A DNA stretch of 64,000 nt from JBBECJ01 sp963763325 (GTDB lineage: Bacteria; Chloroflexota; Chloroflexia; Thermomicrobiales; CFX8), in NCBI GenBank assembly GCA_963763325.1, contig CAVXOL010000018.1, forward strand, positions 1 to 64,000. Direction: 5' to 3'. Below are positions 20,499-29,209 of the stretch, in pieces. The notes beneath the pieces were generated by a model, which was not told the origin of the DNA, ran no database searches, and saw only the letters and a list, made by a program, of their open reading frames with translations. The position numbers were made by a program, and so were the translations under genes. Within the stretch, counting starts at the first letter, position 1. Every line of letters starts with the position of its first letter.

Positions 20499-20993
20499 CT
20501 AGATCGACCGCTCGATCGCGGTCGACTGTTGCGTCTGGTGCTCCCACCACTGGTGCGTCACCTGCGCCTGACCAACGTGTTCGCGGGTGTGGCCGACCGC
20601 GTGCAGCAGCCACCAGGCGCCGATTGCGGTCCACCCTCGACGCGTGATGTCCGTCCCCAGGTGGTCGACGCGCAGCTGGTCAAGGTACCCGTCGATCTCC
20701 TGCTCGGTGCGGTCGATCAGCGCCAGGAGTTCCTCGGCGCTTCTGGCGGCACACCCGAAGCGCTCCGTGCCGTCGTACTCGATGACGGTGCCGGCAGCCG
20801 CGGCAACGAGTTCGCGTTCGGCGTCAAGCGTGTGGACGACAATGGCGGCAATCGAGTTCGCCGCTGGCACCGGCGTCCAGTTCAGCGCGTCGGCGCTCAG
20901 CGAGCTGACCACGGTTCGGAGGTTGCGGTGCTGCCACTGCAACATCGTGCGTGTGGCCTCCCGAAGTGATCCGATCGGGTCAGCCGTCGTCAT
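20499..20993 (-). CDS. DinB-family protein
   Basis: A 164-residue four-helix-bundle protein of the DinB/YfiT-like superfamily. Metal-ligand type histidines occur in IVVHTLDAERELV (about residue 53) and in the C-terminal LLHAVGHTREHVGQAQ (about 130-140), the usual three-His pattern. Members often act as thiol-dependent transferases or hydrolases; the substrate here is not evident. GGGAG lies 8 nt before the ATG. Monocistronic. Confidence 0.85.
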   Translation of the reverse strand: MTTADPIGSLREATRTMLQWQHRNLRTVVSSLSADALNWTPVPAANSIAAIVVHTLDAERELVAAAAGTVIEYDGTERFGCAARSAEELLALIDRTEQEIDGYLDQLRVDHLGTDITRRGWTAIGAWWLLHAVGHTREHVGQAQVTHQWWEHQTQQSTAIERSI

Positions 20994-21124
20994 GTGCTGG
21001 GCTCCCTTTAATCGACTGCCTGCTGGCGGTCTCCGACGCGTCGCTGTTGATGACGACCGTGATCGAGGTCGACCGGCGAACCTGGAGCGCGTTGATCGCC
21101 TCTGACCACATCACCGCTCGGGAC

Positions 21125-21180
21125 CACCGGGGCGGCATGCCCGCCCCGGTGTCGCCGCGCGGGGATGGACGGTCCCCGCG
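21125..21180 (-). terminator. Two tandem hairpins after the matrixin-like gene
   Basis: First hairpin 21125-21135/21141-21151 (11-bp stem CACCGGGGCGG, 5-nt loop); second 21158-21165/21173-21180 (8-bp stem CGCGGGGA). They lie between the protease stop at 21194 and the DinB start at 20993. Confidence 0.6.
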
Positions 21181-21193
21181 AGTGTCGCGCGGG

Positions 21194-21898
21194 CTAGCAG
21201 GTCACCGAGCTGACACTGCTCGGATACGGTTCGGACGCCCCGAGGACGGCCCACTCGAACACCACGGCCAACGCCTTGAGGTCGCAGGTGGACAGGACCG
21301 GGGTCGTGTCGGGTTCCGGCACGCTCCAGCCGTAGCCCATGAGGTCGTTCGTCTCGTTCAGCGGCTCGGCGTGGCCAAGCCCCAAGGCATGGCCCAACTC
21401 GTGGAGGGCGACCCGGTAGACGCGCCCGGGGTCGTAGTTCGGGACGCCGACGTCGATGAGATCCGGGACGTCCGAGCGGACGATGACGTTGTTGCAGTAG
21501 CGCGCTCCGCAGACCGCATAGCCGCCCCAGACCACGCCGCCGGCATCGGGGACATAATGGACGACGATGTCCGCCTGATGCGGCGTTTGCACTGTGTCGG
21601 TGACGTCGGTCAGCGAGATCGTTGGGAACTGCTTGGACAGGACCCGGCTCCAGGTCGCAATCGCCTCACGGATCGCGGTCACGAAGACGGGGTCGACGTT
21701 GGGTGCGGCCTGGACGGCCACCGTCAGATCGGTGTGGTCCCACCAGTAGCCCGGGTAGTATGCGTGCAATAAGACGATGCGCTCGGCATCGGACTTCCCG
21801 AACGTGACCAACGCACCTGGCGCGGCCAGTGTCGGCCCGGCCAGCAGCAGCAGCGCCGTCAGGGCGGAGAGCAGTCCGAACGTCGTACGGTGTCGCAT
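21194..21898 (-). CDS. Secreted matrixin-like zinc metalloprotease
   Basis: A 234-residue preprotein with a signal peptide (LLSALTALLLLAGPTLA) and the metzincin zinc motif HELGHALGLGH (about residues 170-180), followed by the methionine-turn candidate NDLMGYGW. It fits the M10/peptidase family. Four cysteines in the mature part may form disulfides. The ATG at 21898 has GGGAGG 5 nt upstream; the open frame runs to 22180 but that part belongs to a broken monooxygenase-like gene. Likely an extracellular protease acting on proteins outside the cell. Confidence 0.85.
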   Translation of the reverse strand: MRHRTTFGLLSALTALLLLAGPTLAAPGALVTFGKSDAERIVLLHAYYPGYWWDHTDLTVAVQAAPNVDPVFVTAIREAIATWSRVLSKQFPTISLTDVTDTVQTPHQADIVVHYVPDAGGVVWGGYAVCGARYCNNVIVRSDVPDLIDVGVPNYDPGRVYRVALHELGHALGLGHAEPLNETNDLMGYGWSVPEPDTTPVLSTCDLKALAVVFEWAVLGASEPYPSSVSSVTC

Positions 21899-21989
21899 CG
21901 GTTCCTCCCTTCTGGATCGGCGATCGCACCGCACGCCTGAGGCAGCTGCCCGCATGCGGCGATCACGATGGGGGCAGAATATCCGCACT

Positions 21990-22335
21990 CCCGGATCGTG
22001 ACAACACCGCATGCAGACCGTGTCATCCTCGGCGACCCTGTCCTCGAGCGTCCACGGGTTGTCCGGGCAGATCGTGCGGACCTCGTCGAGGAGCCGGTCC
22101 CAGGCGGCGGCCACCTCGTCGATCTCGGCCGCCTCCATCTGGATGCCAAGCCGTTGGATCTCGCCAAGGATGGTGCCCATGGCCGCCCGGTCGAAGGTGG
22201 CGTGCCGTTCGGTGTCCCCAGCGACACGACGACACCCTGCCCACTCGCTCGATCGATCCCCTGGTAGAACCCCTGAAAGCCAGGAAGCTGCCGGGCGGCC
22301 TCCTCAACCTGTTGGCCCACGACGATCGACTCCTC
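21990..22335 (-). pseudogene. ABM-type (dimeric alpha/beta barrel) monooxygenase-like fragment
   Basis: ESIVVGQQVEEAARQLPGFQ then GFYQGIDRASGQGVVVSL in one frame, continuing after a one-base shift near 22212 as DTERHATFDRAAMGTILGEI and QRLGIQMEAAEIDEV. This is the pattern of antibiotic-biosynthesis-monooxygenase-like proteins. No start codon is clear and the frame runs without a stop into the matrixin leader, so both ends are uncertain. Confidence 0.5.
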
Positions 22336-22670
22336 GGACGAGGACTCTGGCCGCAGTCCAGCGACTCCTCGGACACGGGCGGCTGGAGACGACGGTGATC
22401 GACACCCAGCCGACGGCACGTGATCTCGAACAGGCCGTGCGGCGCTTGGCAGCCGAACTCGGCAACTGTCTGCGTGGCGTCTCTCAACGGGCTGGGTGAT
22501 GTGTGAAACAGCCCTCCTCCGGCGTTGCTGGCAATTGTGTTCGTTGCAAGGCACCAGGATGCGGAACACATCACCGTCGATGCATCGGTAGAGCGTCAGT
22601 GGCGGTGGCTGGCTGGATGCCATCCAGCAGCGTTCCGCGTGCTACGCTGCGCACTATCCGGGGATCTCCC

Positions 22671-22871
22671 GTCACCGCCGTCCTGAATCAGGAGGCCTCG
22701 ATGCCGACGCTCGTCGTCGACGGCGGGGACAGCCCGACCTGGATGCAGCATGCCGCGCAGGCCGTGGTGGACGCCCTCCCCGCTGCCCGGCGCCAGACAC
22801 TGCCCGGCCAGGGGCACGACCCGGCGCCGGAGGTGCTCGCGCCGCTCCTAGTCGAGCACGTCACGACCTGA
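22671..22871 (+). pseudogene. C-terminal fragment of an alpha/beta hydrolase
   Basis: About 66 residues (SMPTLVVDGGDSPTWMQHAA, ALPAARRQTLPGQGHDPAPE) match the last third of alpha/beta hydrolases, including the acid-region strand and catalytic-histidine segment GQGHD. The nucleophile part is absent and the upstream sequence is not related. Bases 22336-22670 show no other gene. Confidence 0.55.
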
Positions 22872-23329
22872 CCCGGTACCCTCACGCTCGATGCGGAAGC
22901 GCCGGTGATGCCTGATCCGGCGGCCATCACGACCACGGGTGACAACCGCAGGGTGCCACGCACACGCGTGATGCGACACGTTCCTGACGTGTCTGCGCTG
23001 CGTCGCAAGAAGAGACGGGGCTGATCCTCTGGTGCGACGGTTCGCAATCGGCAGTGACCACCCAGTGGAGAAAGAGCCAGCGCGTCTGGCTGTTCGACCT
23101 CCTCGTGGATCGGCGGCTCGCCGAACCCGTCTGTCCCGGCTGGCGGCGACATCGACGATGTGCGGTTGTCGTACCAGACCTGGATCAGATGACCGGTGTC
23201 CGTCTGGCCGTCGATCGCTGGCCGTCGTGTACCACCAGACGCCCAACTGCCTGATTCCGGGGTGTTGGACAGGAGCGGCGCAGCGCACACCGATCCTGCC
23301 CAGCACGATCCTCGCCCCAGTGTCCTCGT

Positions 23330-23589
23330 GGAGTCGCGATCACCTGCATGGTGGCCACGACGGTGAACACCGCACCGGATGTCGGTCGCACTGCCGTGCC
23401 TTCCACGGAACACGTCGTCAAGTCCTGGTGGTCGACGCGCTGTTCCGACGGCGAGTACGCTATTGGGTACGTCACACCGTCGATCGTCACGTCGCCCTCG
23501 AACGACGCGACGACCAACGACCTGGTGTGTCCCCGAGATGACGCGTGCACGTCCACGATCGATCCACGCTCCGGACGTCTCATGGTCAC
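23330..23589 (-). pseudogene. Possible remnant of a small secreted protein
   Basis: The minus frame from 23589 encodes a beta-rich stretch (SFEGDVTIDGVTYPIAYSPS, LTTCSVEGTAVRPTSGAVFT, VATMQVIATP) that then loses protein-like character. No signal peptide or family was recognised. The adjoining 22872-23329 shows no gene. Confidence 0.3.
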
Positions 23590-24140
23590 GTGTGGAAGTC
23601 GTAGCGCATCACTGGGCGAGTTGGCACGCGCCGGGCGACAACGGTGAATCCAGCACGCTCGAACGTTGACACGTAGCCAGTGCCCGATGCGCTCGGCGTC
23701 AGACGCGCGTCAAGTGGATACGCTTCCAGCGCAGGGGCACCGGCGTGCCGTGCAGCGGCGATGGCGGCGGCGATGAGCGTGGACGTCACACCCCGTTTCC
23801 GATACCCCTTGCGCACATAGCAACACGACAGCGACCAGACCGGGACGTCGTCAACACGCGGGAGCCGCCAGGCACGATCGAGCCACGGCAACGCATGGCG
23901 CGGAGTCAGTTGGCACCAGCCCACCGCCACATCGCCGTCGAAGGCGAGCAAGCCTGGCGGAGGACCGCCCGCGACCACGTCACAGAACGCTGCCTTATTC
24001 GCCTCAGGTGGCTGCCTGCGGTAATCACTGCCAATGCGCCAATACATGCACCAGCACCGACTGGCCGGTCCCTGCTCGCCGAAGAGGTCAGCGAGTGCTG
24101 GGAACCGATCGGGCGTGAGCGGGACGACCGTACGCTGCAT
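23586..24140 (-). CDS. GNAT-family N-acetyltransferase
   Basis: A 184-residue acetyltransferase. Acetyl-CoA binding motif A is visible as LSCCYVRKGYRKRGVTSTLI (about 105-124), with YWRIG and WCQLTPRHALPW in the first half and GTGYVSTFERAGFTVV near the C-terminus. GGAGG lies 5 nt before the ATG. Acceptor unknown. It stands between degraded sequence and the subtilase, with about 300 bp to the latter that contains only a terminator. Confidence 0.88.
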   Translation of the reverse strand: MQRTVVPLTPDRFPALADLFGEQGPASRCWCMYWRIGSDYRRQPPEANKAAFCDVVAGGPPPGLLAFDGDVAVGWCQLTPRHALPWLDRAWRLPRVDDVPVWSLSCCYVRKGYRKRGVTSTLIAAAIAAARHAGAPALEAYPLDARLTPSASGTGYVSTFERAGFTVVARRVPTRPVMRYDFHT

Positions 24141-24379
24141 CGCTGCCTCCGGTGGTGATTGCTGCCGTGATGCAGCGTGAACGGTACAAGATGGCGTGGA
24201 TGGTCGCCGCTACCCGTGCAGCGTCACGCCGGGCGAGCATCGGTCATCGTCGGTTCCGGCCAGGTCGCGCGTGAGATCAACACTCCACCGATCCGCGGAT
24301 CGCTCGACACGACGGTGTCGTGCCGGTTCACCGGCTACCCGTCCCGTACTCTGGCACGCCCGTCAGGGAGCGATCGGTG

Positions 24380-24425
24380 GCAACGCGCACGGGGAGGACA
24401 CGCCTGCCCTCCCCGTGCGCGTTGC
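24380..24425 (-). terminator. Strong hairpin after the subtilase gene
   Basis: Perfect 18-bp inverted repeat (24380-24397 with 24408-24425, arm GCAACGCGCACGGGGAGG) with a 10-nt loop, 14 bp past the minus-strand stop at 24440. Confidence 0.75.
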
Positions 24426-24439
24426 GCGAGTCGTCGCGA

Positions 24440-25645
24440 TCAGCGCGACACTGCGGCGAGCGCGTTGACCATGCCCGTGCCGAAGAACGAGGTGGTTCCG
24501 GGACCGCCCGTGCACTGGCGCGGGTCGTCCGCCGGCCAAGTCGTCGGACACGACATCGGCGTTGCCGAGGAGCGCAGCAGCGCCGCGACCGCTCCTTGCG
24601 ACAGCTTCGGGTACTCCTCGATGATCAGTGCGGCGACACCGGCCGCGTGCGGCGAGGCCATCGAGGTGCCGCTGATCCAGACATAGCGCCCGCCACCGCT
24701 CACGACGGCGCGGTTGGCTGGCGACGAGCACCTCCCAGCCCCGGACTCGTCGGTGCTCGACCAGCCGGCGAGGATGCGTCCAACCGTGCTGCCCGGCGTC
24801 TGGACCGCGTCGCCACCGGGGGCGGTGACGTCGACCGGCGAGCCGACGTTCGAATAGCCGGCGAGGGTGTTGACACCGGTTGCCGAGACCGTGACGACGC
24901 CGGTCAGCTCGGCCGGCGCGACGCGGCAGTTGTTGTGGACCTCGCGCAGTTCGGCGGTGTCCGGCGGCCAGTCCGGGCTGATCCCGTCCTCGATGGGGTG
25001 GCCGAGATCGTCGGACTCGTTGCCGGCCGACGCGACGATCAGCACGCCCCGCTGCTGGGCGTAGCGCGCGGCACGCTGCAGCTCGTGCAGGATCGCCCGT
25101 TGTCCGGCGTCATTGGCACAGTAGTACAGATACGGATCGGCGAACAGGCTCAGGTTGACCACGTCCAGCTGCTGGTCGCCGGCGTAGCGCAGCGCTGCCG
25201 CCACGGAGTCCGCGAAGCAGTAGCCGGCGATCGTGCACGCCTTCAGGGCGACGATCGTGGCCTCCGGCGCCACGCCGACGATGCCGATGCCGTTCTCACG
25301 CGCGGCGATGGTCGTGGCGACGTGGGTGCCATGCCCCTGCAGATCCTGGACGGCGGCCTTGTTCGTGCAGTCGCCGTTGGCGACCTCCGCCGGGTCGGCC
25401 GTGGGTGTCGTGGGATAGATGAACGAGCACGACAGCGCGACATCGATGCCGCCGGCGAGGTCCGGATGGGTGAAGTCGACACCGCTGTCGATGACGCCGA
25501 CCTTCACGCCCTCACCGGTGGCGATGGCATGGGCGGCAGCCCCGGCGTTGATCGTCTTCATGTCCCACTGGCAGATCGACAGCGGATCCGGGCCCGGGCG
25601 GTCCCGGAAAGCCGTCGTCGCACAGAGCGCTGGCTGCGGCTTCAT
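24440..25645 (-). CDS. S8 subtilisin-like serine protease
   Basis: A 401-residue ORF containing the complete S8 catalytic domain: Asp in VGVIDSGVDFTHPD (about residue 52), His in LQGHGTHVATT (about 104), oxyanion Asn in VASAGNESDD (about 205) and Ser in ISGTSMASPHAAG (about 340). It begins almost directly at the catalytic domain. A signal peptide is encoded just upstream but in another frame, ending with a TGA that overlaps the ATG at 25645. As written the enzyme would stay inside the cell; originally it was surely exported. Confidence 0.88.
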   Translation of the reverse strand: MKPQPALCATTAFRDRPGPDPLSICQWDMKTINAGAAAHAIATGEGVKVGVIDSGVDFTHPDLAGGIDVALSCSFIYPTTPTADPAEVANGDCTNKAAVQDLQGHGTHVATTIAARENGIGIVGVAPEATIVALKACTIAGYCFADSVAAALRYAGDQQLDVVNLSLFADPYLYYCANDAGQRAILHELQRAARYAQQRGVLIVASAGNESDDLGHPIEDGISPDWPPDTAELREVHNNCRVAPAELTGVVTVSATGVNTLAGYSNVGSPVDVTAPGGDAVQTPGSTVGRILAGWSSTDESGAGRCSSPANRAVVSGGGRYVWISGTSMASPHAAGVAALIIEEYPKLSQGAVAALLRSSATPMSCPTTWPADDPRQCTGGPGTTSFFGTGMVNALAAVSR

Positions 25646-25777
25646 TCAACACGAACCGTCGTGCTGGCGGATGCCGGCTGGAGCATCGCCATGATGAGCA
25701 GCAGCAGCGCCGCCGCAGCGACGAGGCGCACGCCGCGGTGACGCGCGGTGAGATGAGCCATTGGAACGCTTCGACAT
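25645..25777 (-). other. Out-of-frame leader of the subtilase
   Basis: ATG at 25777 with GGAGGG 5 nt upstream starts MSKRSN in one frame. A second frame from 25761 encodes a good signal peptide (VRLVAAAALLLLIMAMLQPA, then SAS) and stops at 25642. Two shifts are thus needed to join ribosome-binding site, leader and catalytic domain. Confidence 0.55.
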
Positions 25778-25870
25778 GCTGTCCCTCCTAATCCCTGCAT
25801 TGTCCTCCCCAGGATGGATAGTGACAGCATGCAGCACGGTGGGACATTGTCAACCCCTGATGCGTTGGCG

Positions 25871-26057
25871 CACAGGGCTTATGCGCGAGTGGCTGTAAGG
25901 CCCTCGAAATGGGTGAAAGGGCTACCGAAACCGATGCAAAGGCGTCATTGGAGATGCACTCGGCCCCGAAACGAGTGCCATCGGCGCGTCAATCGCGGCG
26001 ATCGTGTGGCCGAAGACGCCGTTTGGGGCCAGGTTCGCCACTCACGCATAAGCCCTG
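25871..26057. mobile_element. MITE-like element with 8-bp target duplication
   Basis: Inverted termini CAGGGCTTATGCG(C/T)GAGTGGC (left from 25873, right ending 26057) flank about 145 bp with no gene. The direct repeat CGTTGGCG lies on both sides (25863-25870 and 26058-26065), as expected for a target-site duplication. An 8-bp duplication is known for ISL3-type elements among others; family not settled. Confidence 0.7.
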
Positions 26058-26066
26058 CGTTGGCGT

Positions 26067-26490
26067 ACGCCCCCAGATGGCGAGTGCGCAGCGCGAGCAG
26101 AGTGGTGCGCGCTGGGATGCCGCCGACCGCGACCACTACAAGGCCTTGATGCAGCGAGCCAGGGCCCACGTTGACGCCGCCAGTTGGCAGGATGCATGGG
26201 CTGCAGGCCGGGCCATGTCGTACGACGAGGCGCTGGACGAGGCGATCACGACGGAACCCGCCACCGACGTTGAAATTACATCACCATCGACGACCAGCCT
26301 GAGCCTGTCGCCACGGGAGATGGATGTCCTGAGGTTGCTCGTGGAGGGCCAAACGAACCAGGAGATTGCGCTTGCGCTGGGGATCAGCCCACGGACGGTC
26401 ATCAACCACGTCGCCAACATGATGAACAAGCTCGGTCTCGAGTCGCGCACGGCGGTCGCAACCTGGGCCATCCGCCAAGGGATTGCGTGA
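26067..26490 (+). pseudogene. C-terminal end of a third LAL regulator (module B)
   Basis: Encodes the last part of a LAL regulator: the DYERALAxAR-type linker (ADRDHYKALMQRARAHVDAA, WAAGRAMSYDEAL) and a complete LuxR helix-turn-helix (LSPREMDVLRLLVEGQTNQE, ISPRTVINHVANMMNKLGLE). The ATPase and middle are absent; the MITE at 25871-26057 lies at the truncation. The helix-turn-helix is closest by eye to that of LAL regulator 2, and the gene order that follows matches module A. Confidence 0.75.
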
Positions 26491-26673
26491 CGGCGACAAC
26501 GCGTCGGTCGTGGTGCGTCGGGTGTGTCCACTAGTAGTTTATGACCAGTCCTGATTGGTCACCGGTAGTAGTTCGCGACGATGTGTGCGTCCCGTTTCGA
26601 GCGCATGCTGTCGGTGTGGTTGACGAGATGGTCGCAGCCACATCTGACCAGCAGACGGAATGGGAGACACAGC

Positions 26674-27201
26674 ATGCAGGCAACAGTTCAGACGACGTGG
26701 CTCGGGATCGATCGCATCAAGCTCACACTCGTGGCCGCAGGTATCCTGGCCAGCACGGTCGCTGGCGCAGCGGTCATCACCATGATCGACGACGGCGGTA
26801 CCGTCGCTCCCTCACGGGCTAGCACCACGCTCACAATGCCGCATCGCTAAGCCGAAACCAGCCAGAACGCGACCGGATGGGATGAGCGCACCGGCACGGT
26901 GTCGCTCGAAGGCAACGGGCTGCCGATCGCTCCAGCCATCGTCCAGGCACGTTCCAGTGGCACAGCCCATCTTGAGGCGAACGGGCTGCCGACGGCGCCG
27001 GCCGTAGCGGCAGTCGTCGAGTCAGCCGACCTGACGGCCTTTCTCGAGCAGAACACGCAGCTCCCGGCATCGAGCGCAGCCACCCCGTTCGGGCTGACGA
27101 CCGCCGAATGGATGCGCTTCCTGACTGCCAATACCGCGACAACGCGTGACAGCGAAGGACTGGCACCGGAGTGGCGCGGGATGGAGCTCACCGAACGCTG
27201 A
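26674..27201 (+). pseudogene. Small membrane protein (module B) with in-frame stop
   Basis: Paralogue of the gene at 16742-17173. ATG at 26674 with GGAG upstream; membrane segment LVAAGILASTVAGAAVITM; then an in-frame TAA at 26848-26850. The same frame continues as an open extracytoplasmic part with two similar units, SLEGNGLPIAPAIVQ and HLEANGLPTAPAVAA, and ends TAEWMRFLTANTATTRDSEG to the stop at 27201. Without the TAA it would be 175 residues. It could alternatively be a short 58-residue protein. Confidence 0.65.
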
Positions 27202-27539
27202 GCCGTTTCGCGAGCGTGTTCAGTGTAGACATCGATTACTCCGATCTCTCTCAGCCGGCGGCTCCGTCCCACACACGGAGCCGTCTTGTTCTGGTTCTCA
27301 CACTCTGCCAACAGCTACGTCGAAGGCCGTCTAGAGCGTCGCTGCGGAATCACGTGATGTGCCGGATGTGCGCGGTTCCGAGGCTGTCGTCCATCAGCAC
27401 GCATTGGGACGAGGAAGAAGCGAGATCATGTTGACACAACCATCCGCATCGCCAGTGCCTGAAGCCGACACAGTACTCGATGACATCTTCGCGACGCTTG
27501 ACGCCGTCGAGCACCGGCTCCATGACGCACTGGCGCTTA

Positions 27540-28470
27540 GGGTGTGTCTGACGAATCTATTCCGTGATGATAGCGTTCGTGGGAAGGAGTTGTACGGCAA
27601 CTAGAACCGAGGACCGGATGGTTGGTCGAGGCGAGTTGACGGATGCAGCCTGGGAGCAGATTGCCCCGCTCCTGCCCGGCAACGGACGGCGTGGTGGCCA
27701 ATGGCAGGAGCACCGACGGTGTCAACGGGATCCTGTGGAAACTCCGGACCGGTGCACCATGGCGCGACCTGCCGGAGCGCTATGGCCCGTGGCAGACCTG
27801 TCACAGCCGCTTCGTGCGCTGGCAAGCAGACGGGACGTGGGACCGCTTGCTCGCCCATGTCCAGACGAAGTCGGACGCGGTGGGCGAGGTCGTCTGGGAA
27901 GTCAGTATCGATAGCACCGTGATCCGCAGCCATCAGCATGCCAGTGGGGCACGTCGTCAGCCGAGCCAGGCGGACGAAAAAAGGGGGTCCAGCATCCGGC
28001 GGATGAGGCGCTCGGGCGCAGCCGGGGCGGAGTAACGACCAAACTACACCTGGCATGTGACGGGAAGGGTCGTCCACTATCGGTCGTCCTGACGGGCGGT
28101 CAGCGGCATGAGAGCACGCAGTTGGAGGCGGTACTGGATGGCATCCGAGTGGCGAAGACTGGCGGCGGACGCCCACGGACCCGCCCGGCGCGGGTCCTCG
28201 CGGACAAGGGCTACAGCTATCCGACCTGTCGGCGGCTCCTGCGCCGGCGTGGGATTCGGTTCACCATTCCCACACGCTCGAACCAGCGGCGGGGACGCTT
28301 CGATCCAGACGCGTACCGCCGCCGCAACGTCGTCGAACGGTGTGTCGGACGGCTCAAGCAGTTCCGGGGCATCGCGACCCGCTACGAGAAGCGGGCCGCG
28401 AACTTCCGGGCCATGGTTGTCATCGCCAGCCTCGTCATCTGGCTCGGCACATGATTCGTCAGACAGGCTC
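27540..28470 (+). mobile_element. IS5-family (IS427-like) insertion sequence
   Basis: 931-bp element with terminal repeats GGGTGTGTCTGACGAAT (27540-27556) and GAGCCTGTCTGACGAAT (complement of 28454-28470), flanked by TA on each side (27538-27539, 28471-28472). CTAG-like targets with a TA duplication are characteristic of the IS427 group. It inserted into a LuxR-family gene. Confidence 0.85.
27618..28454 (+). pseudogene. IS5/IS427-type transposase, two-frame with an extra lesion
   Basis: ORFs encode GRGELTDAAWEQIAPLLPGN, then NGILWKLRTGAPWRDLPERY and VSIDSTVIRSHQHASGARRQ, then TKLHLACDGKGRPLSVVLTG to the E motif region RRRNVVERCVGRLKQFRGIA. The change near 27977 occurs at GAAAAAAGG and fits the programmed -1 frameshift of this group. 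A separate break near 27717 (two bases missing at the expected VINGIL) is not programmed, so the element is probably immobile without help. Confidence 0.75.
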
Positions 28471-29209
28471 TAGTGAGACCAGTGTGCGTGTGTGCCAGCA
28501 GGCAGTGGCAGCGACCGCGATCCTACGCTCACGCCTATCGTCCGAGATTGATGGCCGTCATGGGTATGCCCATCTTGAGCATCGGCAGGGCGGTCACGCT
28601 CAGCAGGCAGCGGTCGCGGCTGGAACGCCGGGTGACGGACTGGCCGAGCTATTGACCACCCGCGAACGCGAAGTCATCGACCTGATCGCTGCAGGTCACA
28701 GCAATCGTCAGATCGCCGAAATCCTCTTTCTCAGCCCGCGCACGATCGAACGCCACATCGCGAACCTCTACCTGAAACTCGACGTCCATTCCAAAGCAGA
28801 GGCGACCGCCTGGGCGCTGGTGCATGGACTCGTCGGCAGGGACATGGCCTCCAACGGGTCGGTTCCTGAGTCAGAAGACGACTGGCGACCGGAGAATTAC
28901 ATATGCCAACTACATAGTTCAACGGATGCCTGATCCGGCCTCACACACTACGGTAGCTCGACCGAGGGATCTGCAGGACGTTGACGAGTGCGCTCGCCAG
29001 CACCCGGCGGATCTCTCGCTGTCGTCGTTCGCAGACAGGAGGGACAGATGTGACGACTACCCAGAGCCGTGCCTCACGCATCTGGCGCACAGACCCATTC
29101 GACCAGTCGTCTCTTCGTCCGGTCACCCGCCAAGCGGGTTCAGCACACCGGGGTCTCAGAGCGCTCCATCGAGACACACGCAGGGCGAGTACGATGAAAG
29201 GGGAGACCG

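Larger units (their letters stand above)
27428..28933 (+). pseudogene. Small LuxR-family regulator (module B) split by an IS element
   Basis: The first part (27428-27539) encodes MLTQPSASPVPEADTVLDDI and FATLDAVEHRLHDALAL; the second part (28473-28933) continues SETSVRVCQQAVAATAILRS and a LuxR helix-turn-helix (LTTREREVIDLIAAGHSNRQ, SPRTIERHIANLYLKLDVHS). Removing 27540-28470 plus one TA copy leaves the frame intact across the junction, giving about 190 residues. Both halves match the module A gene at 16160-16562. Disrupted by the insertion; the rest appears sound. Confidence 0.85.
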
